From positions 23,095 to 87,094 of the forward strand of contig CAZIEW010000011.1 of NCBI GenBank assembly GCA_964538515.1: a DNA stretch of 64,000 nucleotides, read 5' to 3'. This DNA is from CALBZH01 sp964538515 (GTDB lineage Bacteria; Desulfobacterota; Syntrophobacteria; Syntrophobacterales; Syntrophobacteraceae). The notes under the pieces are model-generated. The model saw nothing but the letters and a program-made list of their open reading frames with translations, made no database searches and had not been told where the DNA came from. Position 1 is the stretch's first letter. Every line of letters begins with the position of its first letter. A program made the translations under genes and the position numbers. This document shows, piece after piece, positions 8,968-18,309 of the stretch.

Positions 8968-10173
8968 TCATCTCAAGCTCTTCTGGACCAGTGCGCCGAT
9001 GCGAAGTCGCAGACCGTGGAGGCGGATGAACCCCGTGGCATCGTCCTGGCGGTACACTTCGTCTTCCTCGAAAGTCGCAAAGCTGGTCTGATAGAGCGAT
9101 CTCGAGGACTTGCGTCCAACCGTCTGGCACGCTCCCTTGTAAAGCTTCAATCGGGCGGTCCCCCAGACGTTTTCCTGCGCCAGGTCCATCATGCTTTGCA
9201 GCAGCTTCATCTCCGGCGAATACCAGAAGCCATTGTAAATGAGCCTCGAATACTGAGGAATCAGGGAGTCGCGAATGTGCATGACCTCCCGGTCCATGGT
9301 GATGGACTCGACGGCCTGGTGAGCCGTCCTGAGAATCGTCCCACCAGGGGTCTCGTAGACGCCGCGCGACTTCATGCCCACGAAACGATTTTCGACCAGG
9401 TCCACTCTCCCGATGCCGTGTCTGCCACCGATGGCGTTGAGCTCCTGCAGCAGCTTCGCCGGGCTCAGACGACGACCGTCCAGAGCCACCGCATTGCCCG
9501 CCTCGAATTCGATCTCAATGACCTGGGCGGTGTCAGGCGCCTCTTCAGGGCTCGCGGTCAAGGTGAACATCTTGGAATCGGGCTCCAGCCAAGGATCCTC
9601 CAGGATGCCGCCCTCGTAGCTGATGTGAAGCATATTCCGGTCGGAGCTGTACGGCTTTTCCTGGGTTACGGGCACGGGAATACCATGCTTCTTGGCGAAG
9701 TTGACCAGCGCCGTTCTCGATCGAAGATCCCATTCCCGCCAAGGGGCGACGATCTTGAGACCGGGATTGAGGGCGGTGTAAGTCAGCTCGAAACGGACCT
9801 GGTCGTTCCCTTTGCCCGTCGCCCCATGACTGACGGCGTCCGCCCCTTCTTCCTCGGCGATCCGCACCTGATGCTTGGCGATGATCGGGCGCGCAATGGA
9901 CGTTCCGAGCAGGTACTGCCCTTCATAGATGGCGTTGGCGCGGAATGCGGGGAAAACGAAGTCCCTGACAAATTCCTCGCGGAGGTCCTCGATGCGTGCC
10001 TTGACGGCGCCCGTGGCCAGTGCCTTGGCCTCCAGCCCGTCGAGCTCCTCCTCCTGCCCGAGGTCGGCTGCGAACGCCACCACCTCACACTGGTAGGTCT
10101 CGATCAGCCACTTAAGAATGACCGATGTGTCAAGCCCTCCGGAATAGGCCAGTACCACTTTGCTGATCTTCAT
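8968..10173 (-). CDS. argG: Argininosuccinate synthase
   Basis: A 401-residue ATP-dependent ligase joining citrulline and aspartate. The N-terminal PP-loop Y-S-G-G-L-D-T-S marks the nucleotide site, and G-K-G-N-D-Q-V-R-F and S-D-R-N-M-L-H-I-S-Y-E-G-G-I-L are typical of ArgG. Length matches the family. It sits between argF and argH, in pathway order. Confidence 0.96.
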   Translation of the reverse strand: MKISKVVLAYSGGLDTSVILKWLIETYQCEVVAFAADLGQEEELDGLEAKALATGAVKARIEDLREEFVRDFVFPAFRANAIYEGQYLLGTSIARPIIAKHQVRIAEEEGADAVSHGATGKGNDQVRFELTYTALNPGLKIVAPWREWDLRSRTALVNFAKKHGIPVPVTQEKPYSSDRNMLHISYEGGILEDPWLEPDSKMFTLTASPEEAPDTAQVIEIEFEAGNAVALDGRRLSPAKLLQELNAIGGRHGIGRVDLVENRFVGMKSRGVYETPGGTILRTAHQAVESITMDREVMHIRDSLIPQYSRLIYNGFWYSPEMKLLQSMMDLAQENVWGTARLKLYKGACQTVGRKSSRSLYQTSFATFEEDEVYRQDDATGFIRLHGLRLRIGALVQKSLR

Positions 10174-10197
10174 GGGTCGTTCGTTCTCCTCAATCGA

Positions 10198-11118
10198 TTA
10201 AGACTTTCCGGTCATCAGCCATTCAAGCAAGGCCATCTGGAGATGCAGACGGTTTTCTGCCTGGCTGAAAACGACGGACCGCGGCCCTTCCAGGACGCCG
10301 TCCGTGATTTCTTCTCCGCGGTGTGCGGGCAGGCAATGCATCACGACGGCGTGCGCCGGCGCGCATGCGAGGAGCTCCGCATTGACCTGGTAGGGTTTGA
10401 AAACGCCCTTCCTGGCTTCGGATTCCGCCTCCTGCCCCATGCTGGCCCACACATCCGTGTAGATCACGTCAGCCGACCGCACGGCTTCCTTGGGATCGCC
10501 GGTCAGCTTGACCTTGGCGATGCCTTGGCGCTCGGCCCGCTCGATGACCCTCAGGTCCGGCTGGTAGCCGGGCGGGCAGGCCAGGGTGACGGTGAATCCC
10601 AAACGGGCAGAGGCATTGATCCAGGAGTGGGCCACGTTGTTGCCGTCCCCGACCCAGGCGACATGGATCCCCTCAATGGAGCCCAACTCCTCCTCAACCG
10701 ACACCAAATCGCTCAGGACCTGACAGGGGTGAAACCGGTCGGTCAGGCCGTTGACAACGGGAATGGTCGCATACCGAGCAAGCTCCTCGACGTCGGACTG
10801 TGAATACGTACGCACCATAACGCCGTCCACATAGCGGGAGAGAACGCGACCCATGTCGGACAAGGGCTCATTTCGGGAGATTTGGGTGTCTCCGGCCGTC
10901 ATGTACACGCAGTGGCCGCCCAGCCGGTACATCGCCACTTCGAAGGACACCCGGGTCCGCGTCGACGGTTTGACGAAAATCATGCCCAGCACCTTACCCG
11001 CAAGCGATGGCTGCAGGGATCCCGCCGCCCATTCCGCTTTCATGGCCCGGGCTCGGGTGATGAGCTGCCTTATCTCCTCTGCCGAGAGATCCAAGATGGT
11101 CAGCAGATCCCGTTTCAT
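10198..11118 (-). CDS. argF: Ornithine carbamoyltransferase
   Basis: A 306-residue enzyme forming citrulline from ornithine and carbamoyl phosphate. The carbamoyl phosphate motif S-T-R-T-R-V-S-F-E and the C-terminal ornithine-side motif H-C-L-P-A-H-R-G-E-E are both present, which separates it from aspartate carbamoyltransferase. Its start overlaps the argD stop by 4 nt. Its carbamoyl phosphate would come from CarAB, encoded at 30-35 kb, where carB carries an in-frame stop. Confidence 0.95.
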   Translation of the reverse strand: MKRDLLTILDLSAEEIRQLITRARAMKAEWAAGSLQPSLAGKVLGMIFVKPSTRTRVSFEVAMYRLGGHCVYMTAGDTQISRNEPLSDMGRVLSRYVDGVMVRTYSQSDVEELARYATIPVVNGLTDRFHPCQVLSDLVSVEEELGSIEGIHVAWVGDGNNVAHSWINASARLGFTVTLACPPGYQPDLRVIERAERQGIAKVKLTGDPKEAVRSADVIYTDVWASMGQEAESEARKGVFKPYQVNAELLACAPAHAVVMHCLPAHRGEEITDGVLEGPRSVVFSQAENRLHLQMALLEWLMTGKS

Positions 11119-12305
11119 GCAGACACCTCGCGCAACACGTCATCCAGGATCTGGATGAGCGCATCGATTTCCGATTGACCGACGACCAGCGGCGGGACAA
11201 GGCGCAGCACGGTGTTGTGTGCGCAATTGATAATGGCGCCGCGCTCCAGGCACTTGTCGACCACCACCTGGCCCGGCATCGAGAGCTCCGCTCCAACCAT
11301 CAGGCCTCGACCCCGCACGTCGACGATGACGGGGTGTCGGGCTTGAAGCGCCCGAAGGGACTGCATCAAATAGGCACCGGCTTCCCTGACTCGATCCAGG
11401 AACCGGGGCTCGGCAATCAGCTCCAAAACGCGCCCCGCTGCCGCGGTGACCAAGGGCGTTCCTCCGAACGTCGACGCATGGGTCCCCGGGACGAACGCCC
11501 GGGCGACCTCATTCGTTGCCAGCATGGCACCGATCGGGAGTCCGTTGCCCAAGGCCTTGGCCAACGTCATGATGTGCGGGGTCACGCCTTCCTGCTCGTA
11601 AGCGAAAAGGGACCCGGTCCGGCCCATTCCCGTCTGGACCTCATCGAACAGCAGCAAAAGATCGTGCCGATCACAGAGCTCCCGAAGCGACTTGAGATAT
11701 CCGGGAGCGGGAAAATTCACGCCGCCTTCTCCCTGGACAGGCTCCACCAGGACGGCGCACGTCTGAACGGTGATCGCTGCTTCCACGGCGCTCAGGTCGT
11801 TGAATCCCACGTAGGTGAACCCCTCGACCAAGGGCTCGAATCCCTTGTGCACCTTCTCCTGACCCGTTGCGGAAAGTGTCGCGAGGGTCCTTCCGTGGAA
11901 GGAATCGATCATCGTAATGATATGAAAACGGCCGGGACCGTAGCGATCCCGGCTGTGCTTCCTTGCCAGCTTGATGGCCGCTTCATTGGCTTCAGCTCCG
12001 CTGTTGCAGAAAAACACCTTATCTGCAAACGAAAGCCGTGTCAATTCCGCCGCCAGCCGGGTTTGAGGCTCCGTGTAGAAGAGATTCGACACATGCACGA
12101 GGCGGGCGGCCTGCTCGCAGAGAGCCCGGCTTACCTCAGGGTGGCAGTGACCGAGGTTGCACACGGCGATGCCGGCGAGGAAGTCCAGATACTCCTTCCC
12201 GGTGTCATCCCACAGCCGGCAGCCCTCACCCCGCACGAGTGTGAGCGGCAGCCTCGCGTACGTGTTGAACATGGTGCTCTGAGAGAGGTCCCTGACGTCC
12301 GTCAT
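11115..12305 (-). CDS. argD: Acetylornithine aminotransferase
   Basis: A 396-residue class III PLP aminotransferase. The PLP lysine lies in L-A-K-A-L-G-N-G-L-P-I-G. N-terminal T-Y-A-R-L-P-L-T-L-V-R-G-E-G and F-C-N-S-G-A-E-A-N-E are family marks. The ATG encoding M-T-D-V-R-D was selected because upstream in-frame codons overlap argB and encode an Arg/His-rich, non-homologous extension. It may also act on succinyl-diaminopimelate, but dapL makes that unnecessary here. Confidence 0.93.
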   Translation of the reverse strand: MTDVRDLSQSTMFNTYARLPLTLVRGEGCRLWDDTGKEYLDFLAGIAVCNLGHCHPEVSRALCEQAARLVHVSNLFYTEPQTRLAAELTRLSFADKVFFCNSGAEANEAAIKLARKHSRDRYGPGRFHIITMIDSFHGRTLATLSATGQEKVHKGFEPLVEGFTYVGFNDLSAVEAAITVQTCAVLVEPVQGEGGVNFPAPGYLKSLRELCDRHDLLLLFDEVQTGMGRTGSLFAYEQEGVTPHIMTLAKALGNGLPIGAMLATNEVARAFVPGTHASTFGGTPLVTAAAGRVLELIAEPRFLDRVREAGAYLMQSLRALQARHPVIVDVRGRGLMVGAELSMPGQVVVDKCLERGAIINCAHNTVLRLVPPLVVGQSEIDALIQILDDVLREVSA

Positions 12306-12328
12306 GTCGACTCCTGTATCAGCCTTTG

Positions 12329-13207
12329 CTAACGCCGCTTGATGATTTCCGTTCCGACGCCCGTGTCCGTGAACATTTCCAAGAGAATCGAGTGCGGCAC
12401 GCGGCCGTCGATGATGTGGACCTTGCCGACGCCCGCCTGAACGGCCTCCACGGCACACTGGACCTTGGGAATCATGCCCCCCTTGAGCGTCTCATCCTGC
12501 ATGGCATCCGCGGCCTCGGCGACCGTCATGCTGGAGATGAGCTTCCCTTCCTTGTCCAGCACGCCGGCCACATCGGTCATCAGCAGCAGCTTCTCGGCCC
12601 GCAGGGCACCCGCGACGGCCCCGGCGACCAGGTCGGCGTTGATGTTGTAGGTTTCCCCCTCTTTGCCCACCCCCACGGGGGCGATCACAGGGATCATCTG
12701 GCTCTGCTCAAAGGTCTTCAGGATTTCCGTATTCACACTGTGCACCTCACCCACAAGACCGATGTCGATGATCTCGGGGGGCTGGTCATCTCCCTGGTAG
12801 CGGAACACATGAAGCTTGCGCGCCTGAATCAGCCAGGCGTCCTTGCCGCTCAAGCCGATGGCCTGGCCGCCGTGGCGGTTGATCAGCGAAACAATCTCCT
12901 TGTTGAGCTTCCCGGCAAGGACCATTTCGACGATGTCCATCGTGTCTTCGTCGGTCACCCGCATGCCCGCACGAAATTGACACTCCTTGCCAATGCGGTC
13001 GAGCATCTTACCGATTTGGGGCCCTCCGCCGTGGACGACCACCGGATTGATGCCGATGTATTTCATCAGGACGATGTCCTTGGCGAAGCTCTCCTTGAGC
13101 TCATCCGCTACCATTGCATGGCCGCCGTATTTGACAACCACGGTCTTTTGATAAAAGCGACGGATGTACGGCAGCGCCTCGACGAGGATGCTCGCGATTT
13201 CGACCAT
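12329..13207 (-). CDS. argB: Acetylglutamate kinase
   Basis: A 292-residue amino acid kinase, the second step of arginine synthesis. Signatures are V-V-K-Y-G-G-H-A-M near the N-terminus, H-G-G-G-P-Q-I and I-A-P-V-G-V-G. A relatively long N-terminal helix region precedes the core, as in the arginine-inhibited hexameric type, so feedback inhibition is plausible but unproven. Neither argC nor argJ is in the window. The gene starts 12 nt after the hslU stop. Confidence 0.94.
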   Translation of the reverse strand: MVEIASILVEALPYIRRFYQKTVVVKYGGHAMVADELKESFAKDIVLMKYIGINPVVVHGGGPQIGKMLDRIGKECQFRAGMRVTDEDTMDIVEMVLAGKLNKEIVSLINRHGGQAIGLSGKDAWLIQARKLHVFRYQGDDQPPEIIDIGLVGEVHSVNTEILKTFEQSQMIPVIAPVGVGKEGETYNINADLVAGAVAGALRAEKLLLMTDVAGVLDKEGKLISSMTVAEAADAMQDETLKGGMIPKVQCAVEAVQAGVGKVHIIDGRVPHSILLEMFTDTGVGTEIIKRR

Positions 13208-13219
13208 AGCTCTCGCTCC

Positions 13220-14599
13220 CTACAGGATATAACGGCTCAAGTCTTCGTCCTTGACGATCTCCTGGAGTGTCTGTCGGACGTAATCCCTTGTGATTCGGAT
13301 CTGTTGCCCTTTGAGGTCCGGAGCAGAGAAGGACACTTCGGAGAGCAGTTTCTCCATAATCGTATGGAGTCTGCGGGCCCCGATGTTCTCCGTTCGAGTG
13401 TTGACGAGGAAAGCCGTTTCCGCGATCTCGTCGATGGCCTCGCCTTCAAACACGAGCTCCACCTCCTCGGTCTGCAGCAGCGCCTTGTACTGCTCGATCA
13501 GGGCGTTCTCCGGCTCGGTCAGGATCCGCACGAAGTCTTCCTTGCTCAAGGACGTCAGCTCCACGCGAATGGGGAAGCGGCCCTGAAGCTCCGGGATGAG
13601 ATCGGCCGGCTTGGAGATGTGAAAAGCCCCGGATGCGATGAACAGGATATGGTCCGTTCTCACCATCCCATACTTGGTGGTCACGGTCGAGCCTTCCACG
13701 ATCGGCAGAAGATCGCGCTGGACCCCCTCCCGGGACACATCCGGCCCTCGGCCTCCCGATTCCCGGCCCGCGATCTTGTCGATTTCATCCAGGAAAATAA
13801 TGCCCGAGTGCTCCACTCTCTCCACGGCGGACTTGATGACTTTGTCCATGTCGATCAAGCGCTGCGACTCCTCCTGGACGAGAATTTCCCGCGCTTCGGG
13901 GATCTTCACCTTGCGGCGCTTGGTGCGGCGAGGCATCATGGATCCCAGCATCTCGCGCAGGTTGTAATCCATGTCCTCCATGCCGGCGCCGGCGAAAATC
14001 TCGAACATCGGGACGCTCCGATCCGGGACGTCCAGCTCGACGTACCGGTCGTCGAGGGCCCCCTTTCGCAGCAGCTTCCGCAGCTTTTCCCTCGTGGAGT
14101 CAGCCTGTTCGGATTCGGCTTGGGCGGCCTGCATGGCGTCGGATTCGGGCAAAAGCGGCTCCTTGGTCTCCTGCTGGCGCTTGGGAGGAAGCAGGATGTC
14201 GAGTAGTTTTTCCTCCGCGAGCTCCCCGGCTTTGATCTTCACCGCTTCCATTTCTTCGTTGCGCACCATGCTCACGGCGAGCTCCATGAGGTCCCGGATC
14301 ATGGATTCGACGTCGCGTCCCACGTAGCCCACTTCGGTGAACTTGCTCGCTTCAATTTTCAGAAACGGGGACTGGGCCAGACGCGCGAGCCGCCGGGCGA
14401 TCTCGGTCTTACCGACACCCGTGGGGCCGATCATGATGATGTTTTTGGGCGCGATCTCATCCCGGAGGTGCTCCGGCACCTGCTGCCGCCGCCATCGGTT
14501 GCGGAGTGCGATGGCCACCATCCGCTTCGCATCCTTCTGGCCGATGATATATTTGTCGAGCTCGCGGACGATCTCCGCTGGAGTCAAAGGCTGTTGCAT
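13220..14599 (-). CDS. hslU: ATP-dependent protease ATPase subunit HslU
   Basis: A 459-residue AAA+ unfoldase that feeds substrates to HslV. It has an N-terminal P-A-E-I-V-R-E-L-D-K-Y-I-I-G-Q, Walker A G-P-T-G-V-G-K-T, Walker B I-I-F-L-D-E-I-D-K-I and the C-terminal tail E-D-L-S-R-Y-I-L that docks into HslV. The ATG encoding M-Q-Q-P-L-T was preferred since GAGGAG lies 9 nt upstream; longer starts would run into hslV. Confidence 0.95.
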   Translation of the reverse strand: MQQPLTPAEIVRELDKYIIGQKDAKRMVAIALRNRWRRQQVPEHLRDEIAPKNIIMIGPTGVGKTEIARRLARLAQSPFLKIEASKFTEVGYVGRDVESMIRDLMELAVSMVRNEEMEAVKIKAGELAEEKLLDILLPPKRQQETKEPLLPESDAMQAAQAESEQADSTREKLRKLLRKGALDDRYVELDVPDRSVPMFEIFAGAGMEDMDYNLREMLGSMMPRRTKRRKVKIPEAREILVQEESQRLIDMDKVIKSAVERVEHSGIIFLDEIDKIAGRESGGRGPDVSREGVQRDLLPIVEGSTVTTKYGMVRTDHILFIASGAFHISKPADLIPELQGRFPIRVELTSLSKEDFVRILTEPENALIEQYKALLQTEEVELVFEGEAIDEIAETAFLVNTRTENIGARRLHTIMEKLLSEVSFSAPDLKGQQIRITRDYVRQTLQEIVKDEDLSRYIL

Positions 14600-14603
14600 G
14601 GGC

Positions 14604-15143
14604 TCAGAGCTCCTCGATGGCAAAATCGTTGTTGGTGTAGATACAGATCGAGGCCGCGATCTTCAGGGATTCTTCGGCAATCTCCCGGATGGACAGGGAC
14701 GAGTGCGCCATGAGGGCGCGGGCGGCCGCGAGGGCAAAGGGGGCCCCGGAGCCCACCGCGGCGAGTCCGTCGTCGGGCTCGATCACGTCTCCCGTCCCGC
14801 TCAAGATGAAGCACTCCTTCCCATCTCCCGCGATCAGCAGCGCTTCCAGGCGCCGCAGAGCCCGGTCCAATCGCCAGTCTTTGGCAAGCTCCACTGCTGC
14901 GCGCTTGAGGTTTCCGTTGTATTGCTCGAGCTTCCCCTCGAGCCGTTCGAAGAGCGTGAAAGCATCCGCTGTCGAGCCCGCAAAGCCGCACAAGATCTTG
15001 TCGTTGAAGAGTCTTCTGATCTTTCGGGCCTGGTGCTTCACGACGGTCTCGCCCATGGTCACCTGCCCGTCTCCGGCCATGACAAGATGTCCGTCCTTGC
15101 GGATGGCGAGGACGGTCGTGCTTCGAATCGGTTGTTTGCTCAT
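14604..15143 (-). CDS. hslV: ATP-dependent protease catalytic subunit HslV
   Basis: An N-terminal-nucleophile threonine peptidase of the proteasome-beta fold. The segment R-S-T-T-V-L-A-I-R, followed by A-G-D-G-Q-V-T-M-G, contains the catalytic Thr exposed after processing. The chosen start (M-S-K-Q) gives 179 residues, close to the family norm. Two in-frame alternatives exist upstream, an ATG 12 nt and a GTG 24 nt before it. hslU follows after 4 nt, and the pair forms a cytoplasmic protease. Confidence 0.93.
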   Translation of the reverse strand: MSKQPIRSTTVLAIRKDGHLVMAGDGQVTMGETVVKHQARKIRRLFNDKILCGFAGSTADAFTLFERLEGKLEQYNGNLKRAAVELAKDWRLDRALRRLEALLIAGDGKECFILSGTGDVIEPDDGLAAVGSGAPFALAAARALMAHSSLSIREIAEESLKIAASICIYTNNDFAIEEL

Positions 15144-15234
15144 CCTGGTCGTCATCTCCTGTCTCACTCGGTATCGATCGCAAAGGACGAGCGATCTGCC
15201 GCTTCAGGCTCACCGCATACGAACCGTCACCTGC

Positions 15235-16221
15235 TCATCGTTTCTGCAAGCGACTTCTGGGATGCGCCGCGTCGTAGGTCTTCATCAGCTGGCTCAGCTG
15301 CACATGGGTGTATCGCTGGGTGGTGGAAAGGCTCGCGTGGCCGAGCATTTCCTGAATGGCCCTGAGATCCGCACCCGAGTTCAAAAGGTGGGTTGCAAAG
15401 CTGTGACGCAGCCCGTGGGGGCTCAGTTGCTGCCACAAACCACACCGTTCGAGCTCGGCCCTGAGGAGTCGATGGACGGACCGCGATGTCAGGCGTCCCC
15501 CTCGAGCGTTCCGGAAAAGGGACTGCCCCAGCGGTTTCGCTCCGGGGAACTGCTCGTTTAAAACGGCCAGATAGTGCCGGATCGCTTCCAAGGCTTTCTC
15601 GCCGATGGGGACGATGCGCTCCTTCTTTCCTTTGCCAAAGACGCGCACCATGCCCTGTGCGTATAAGAGATCCGTCTCGTCGAGCCCCACCAGCTCGCTC
15701 ACGCGCAGACCGGATGAGTAGGCGCATTCAAACAGGGCCCAATTACGGGCTCGCCGCCAGGAGCATCCAGGCTTGATGGCCGACTCACGAAGACTGTTCA
15801 GGAAATGAAAGATGGGATCCACCTCCAGAAAAGCCGGGAGCTTCTCACGCAGCTTCGGGTGGGTCACCGCTTCGGCGGGATTGTGCCTGCAGTGCCCTTC
15901 CTCGACCAGGTAGCGAAAAAAGGAGCGAAGCGTCGACAGCTTTCGCGACTGACTGGTTTTCTCCAACTTCGCATGCAGGCCGCTGAAAAAACTGCGAATG
16001 ACGTCCGCGTCGATCTCCGCCACTTCCCAGTCGCCCCGGTTCCATCGGGAGCCGATCGCGCTGGCGAACTGAGCGAGGTCGCTCTGGTAAGCTCTCATGG
16101 TGTGCGGGCTGAAGGCGCGCTCGCGGCGCAAATGGGTCAGGTAAGATTCAACCGCTTCGCTCCACAGGAGCGGCTCATTCGGAGATTCATGCTGCATCAG
16201 GCCGGCACCGTACCTGCTCAT
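15235..16221 (-). CDS. xerC: Tyrosine recombinase XerC-like
   Basis: A 328-residue tyrosine recombinase with an N-terminal SAM-like core-binding domain (S-P-H-T-M-R-A-Y-Q-S-D-L). The C-terminal catalytic domain shows R in S-S-G-L-R-V-S-E-L, H-G-L-R-H-S-F-A-T-H, G-H-A-S-L-S-T-T-Q-R-Y and the Tyr nucleophile in that last motif. Together with XerD it would resolve chromosome dimers at dif. xerC next to hslVU is a widespread arrangement, which supports the housekeeping role over a phage integrase. A later Met (M-Q-H-E) is a possible alternative start. Confidence 0.9.
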   Translation of the reverse strand: MSRYGAGLMQHESPNEPLLWSEAVESYLTHLRRERAFSPHTMRAYQSDLAQFASAIGSRWNRGDWEVAEIDADVIRSFFSGLHAKLEKTSQSRKLSTLRSFFRYLVEEGHCRHNPAEAVTHPKLREKLPAFLEVDPIFHFLNSLRESAIKPGCSWRRARNWALFECAYSSGLRVSELVGLDETDLLYAQGMVRVFGKGKKERIVPIGEKALEAIRHYLAVLNEQFPGAKPLGQSLFRNARGGRLTSRSVHRLLRAELERCGLWQQLSPHGLRHSFATHLLNSGADLRAIQEMLGHASLSTTQRYTHVQLSQLMKTYDAAHPRSRLQKR

Positions 16222-16521
16222 TAAAGTGTGAGCCCTCTGGGAGCGTCAAGGCTGCACCCCACATATCCACAAGAAAAATATTTTCCTAGCATACGAGATC
16301 CCTTGATGGCAAAGGGAAAGATGCAGGACGACCGAAGCCGTTCCGCCCGATCGATGGTTGCAGGTCCTTTGAGAATCATATGGAATGCCGCTACGTTAGG
16401 ACCACTTCGACCACGAGTGGGACGGGCTTATCATTTGACAAGCGGGCGGCTTTCGGCATAAGGTGCATAACTTGTTGATGACTTAAGCATTTTTCATGAT
16501 TTCAAGCACGGGAGAGCAGCC
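16222..16521. other. Divergent intergenic region between xerC and queD
   Basis: About 300 bp, AT-richer than the flanking genes, with no convincing gene. It holds an A/T palindrome-like stretch (AAAAATATTTT near 16275) and a good plus-strand promoter for the queD side. It should contain the start of the long minus-strand xerC-to-fsa transcript, but no clean minus-strand promoter could be picked. I looked for a preQ1-type riboswitch before queD and did not see one. Confidence 0.5.
16435..16462 (+). promoter_or_regulatory. Sigma-70-type promoter upstream of the queD-like gene
   Basis: A perfect TTGACA at 16435-16440 is followed after 16 nt by CATAAG (4 of 6 to TATAAT). The predicted start lies about 55 nt before the queD start codon, in an AT-rich leader. 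Confidence 0.5.
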
Positions 16522-16908
16522 TTGAGCAGAAAGATCTATGAGTTGAAGGTTGTGAGCGATTTCGCGGCGGCCCACAATCTGAGGAATTTCCGTGGGAAGT
16601 GCGAGAATCTTCACGGGCACAACTGGAAGGTGGAGGTGGTGGTTCGAGGCACGGAGCTGGATTCAAGCGGGGTCGTGCTGGATTTCGCGGAGATCAAGAA
16701 GGTGATCCGGGAGCTTCTCGGTGAGCTCGACCATCGATACCTGAACGATATTGAATTTTTCAAGGAGCACAATCCCTCGTCGGAGAATATTGCACGGTAC
16801 TTGTTCGACAAGCTTGCCGAACGGCTGGATGGCGGCGGTCTCTGGATACACGGCGTGTCGGCATGGGAGTCGCCCGACGCTTGTGCGACGTATCGATTGG
16901 AGTGCTGA
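16522..16908 (+). CDS. queD: 6-carboxy-5,6,7,8-tetrahydropterin synthase (QueD/PTPS family)
   Basis: A 128-residue pterin synthase of the T-fold family, typically making carboxytetrahydropterin for queuosine synthesis. Zinc ligands and active-site residues match QueD numbering: H18 in A-A-A-H-N-L, C27, then H31 and H33 in H-G-H. The late W-E-S-P motif supplies the substrate-anchoring Glu. The start is TTG, with GGGAGAG placed suitably upstream, and gives the expected N-terminus. No other que genes are nearby, so a PTPS role in another pterin pathway is possible. Confidence 0.85.
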   Translation: MSRKIYELKVVSDFAAAHNLRNFRGKCENLHGHNWKVEVVVRGTELDSSGVVLDFAEIKKVIRELLGELDHRYLNDIEFFKEHNPSSENIARYLFDKLAERLDGGGLWIHGVSAWESPDACATYRLEC

Positions 16909-16973
16909 TCGGCTTGTAGCCCGGCAACGAACGAGTAGCGGGACACAAGCGCCGAAGAAAAGGAGCCAAGACA

Positions 16974-18113
16974 ATGTTTTCTCCTGTGGAGTGGGTTTCC
17001 AGATCAACCCTCGTGAGGGGATGGTATGGTCGGACGGGAATAGCGGTTGTGGTTGTGGCGATGCTGATCTTGGGACATTCGGGCTCGGCGCATGCCTTGC
17101 AGCAGCACGCCCTGACCCCAGCGCAGGAGTCCGGGGTACTACCATCTGAAGCGGGAGCTCCCGCGCAGACGGCGCCTGGACAGGATCAGAAATCGGGATC
17201 TTCCCTCGGTGCTCAGGGGGCCCCCGCTGCGGAGTCGCATAAAGCAACGGAATCCACGAAGGGGGGGGCTGCAGCCCCGGCACAGGAGGCCGGCAAGACG
17301 GCCGAGCATGCGATGCCGACCGGGGCCGAGCATGGCGAGGTGCATGGGGCTCATGCACCGGCGCTTCCCGAAATATCCCCCATCCCGGGTGTGACCTTCG
17401 TGGAAACCATGATCAAGCTCATGGATTACGAGCTTCACGGCCGCTTCCTCGGGTGGCGTCCCAATGACATGGTCATTGGTCGCATGACGGACAACATCAA
17501 TAACTACCAGTTGGGCGTTCTGGAAGCGATTCGGTTCACGACCTTCCGCCTCAAGGACAGCCTGACGCGTATGGGGGATGCGGACACGTACGACCCGGAC
17601 CTCGAATTGGCTTTGAACCTGTTCATGAATCGGGCGACCCTGTTTTGGTTTCCGTCGGCTGAGAACTCCTACGAGGAAGCCATCGACCATCTGAAGCGGT
17701 TCGTCGTGAAGCTGAAGGCGGGCCAACGGAATTTTTACCCGCGCATCGACAACTTCCGCCTCCTGTTGAGTACCTACAAGGATCTCCTGGGCAACGTGAA
17801 CCGAAGCCTCATCTTGTCGCCCGTCAGCTGGTTTAAAGTGGACGATTATTTCTACTATGCCAAAGGGATGACTCACGTCTTTTACGAACTGCTGCGGGTC
17901 CTCCGGGTGCAGTATGAAAACCAGCTGAAGTCCACACTCACCGCGCTGGAACTGGTGGACGAGATCATCCACGAGCTCTATCGGGCCGAGGAGATGGATC
18001 CGTGGATCATCCTGGATTCCGACCTGGACGGCATCTTCGCGAACCATCGGGCTAATCTGAACGCACCGCTGAGCGAGGCCGCTCACCTCATGGTTATCCT
18101 CAGCAGCTTCTAA
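16974..18113 (+). CDS. Exported or membrane-anchored DUF2333-like protein
   Basis: 379 residues. An N-terminal signal or anchor (hydrophobic V-V-V-V-A-M-L-I-L-G, then S-A-H-A) is followed by a low-complexity Ala/Gly/Gln/Glu/Pro-rich region up to about residue 130. A folded C-terminal half has G-W-R-P-N-D, D-N-I-N-N-Y-Q-L-G-V-L-E, F-W-F-P-S-A-E-N-S-Y and L-L-S-T-Y-K-D-L-L-G. These patterns resemble the DUF2333 family of unknown function, a match made from memory. It lies about 200 bp upstream of the first STAND-type NTPase on the same strand, so the two may work together at the membrane, but nothing proves it. Confidence 0.65.
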   Translation: MFSPVEWVSRSTLVRGWYGRTGIAVVVVAMLILGHSGSAHALQQHALTPAQESGVLPSEAGAPAQTAPGQDQKSGSSLGAQGAPAAESHKATESTKGGAAAPAQEAGKTAEHAMPTGAEHGEVHGAHAPALPEISPIPGVTFVETMIKLMDYELHGRFLGWRPNDMVIGRMTDNINNYQLGVLEAIRFTTFRLKDSLTRMGDADTYDPDLELALNLFMNRATLFWFPSAENSYEEAIDHLKRFVVKLKAGQRNFYPRIDNFRLLLSTYKDLLGNVNRSLILSPVSWFKVDDYFYYAKGMTHVFYELLRVLRVQYENQLKSTLTALELVDEIIHELYRAEEMDPWIILDSDLDGIFANHRANLNAPLSEAAHLMVILSSF

Positions 18114-18309
18114 TGCTCCGGCGAAACGTCGGCTCCTTCGCCCCACGAGGTTGGGGCAAGGGAGTCGAGCTTTCTTCCGCCTCCCGATCAAGCCGATTGA
18201 TTGCGCGCTGCTCTGTGGTGCCCCGGGGTCGTTTTGGGGACGCTTCCTCCCGCCGCAGGTGAGATTCCTGTATTCGTAAGACCGGGAATTGGCTGCCATG
18301 GAGCGCTGA

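Noticed and set aside
15235..16221. Phage or genomic-island integrase instead of XerC
   Set aside because: Adjacency to hslVU, normal XerC length and the lack of neighbouring phage genes or att-like repeats favour the housekeeping recombinase.
16463..16521. PreQ1 riboswitch upstream of queD
   Set aside because: The short AT-rich leader shows no C-rich loop and A-rich tail arrangement; no fold could be defended.
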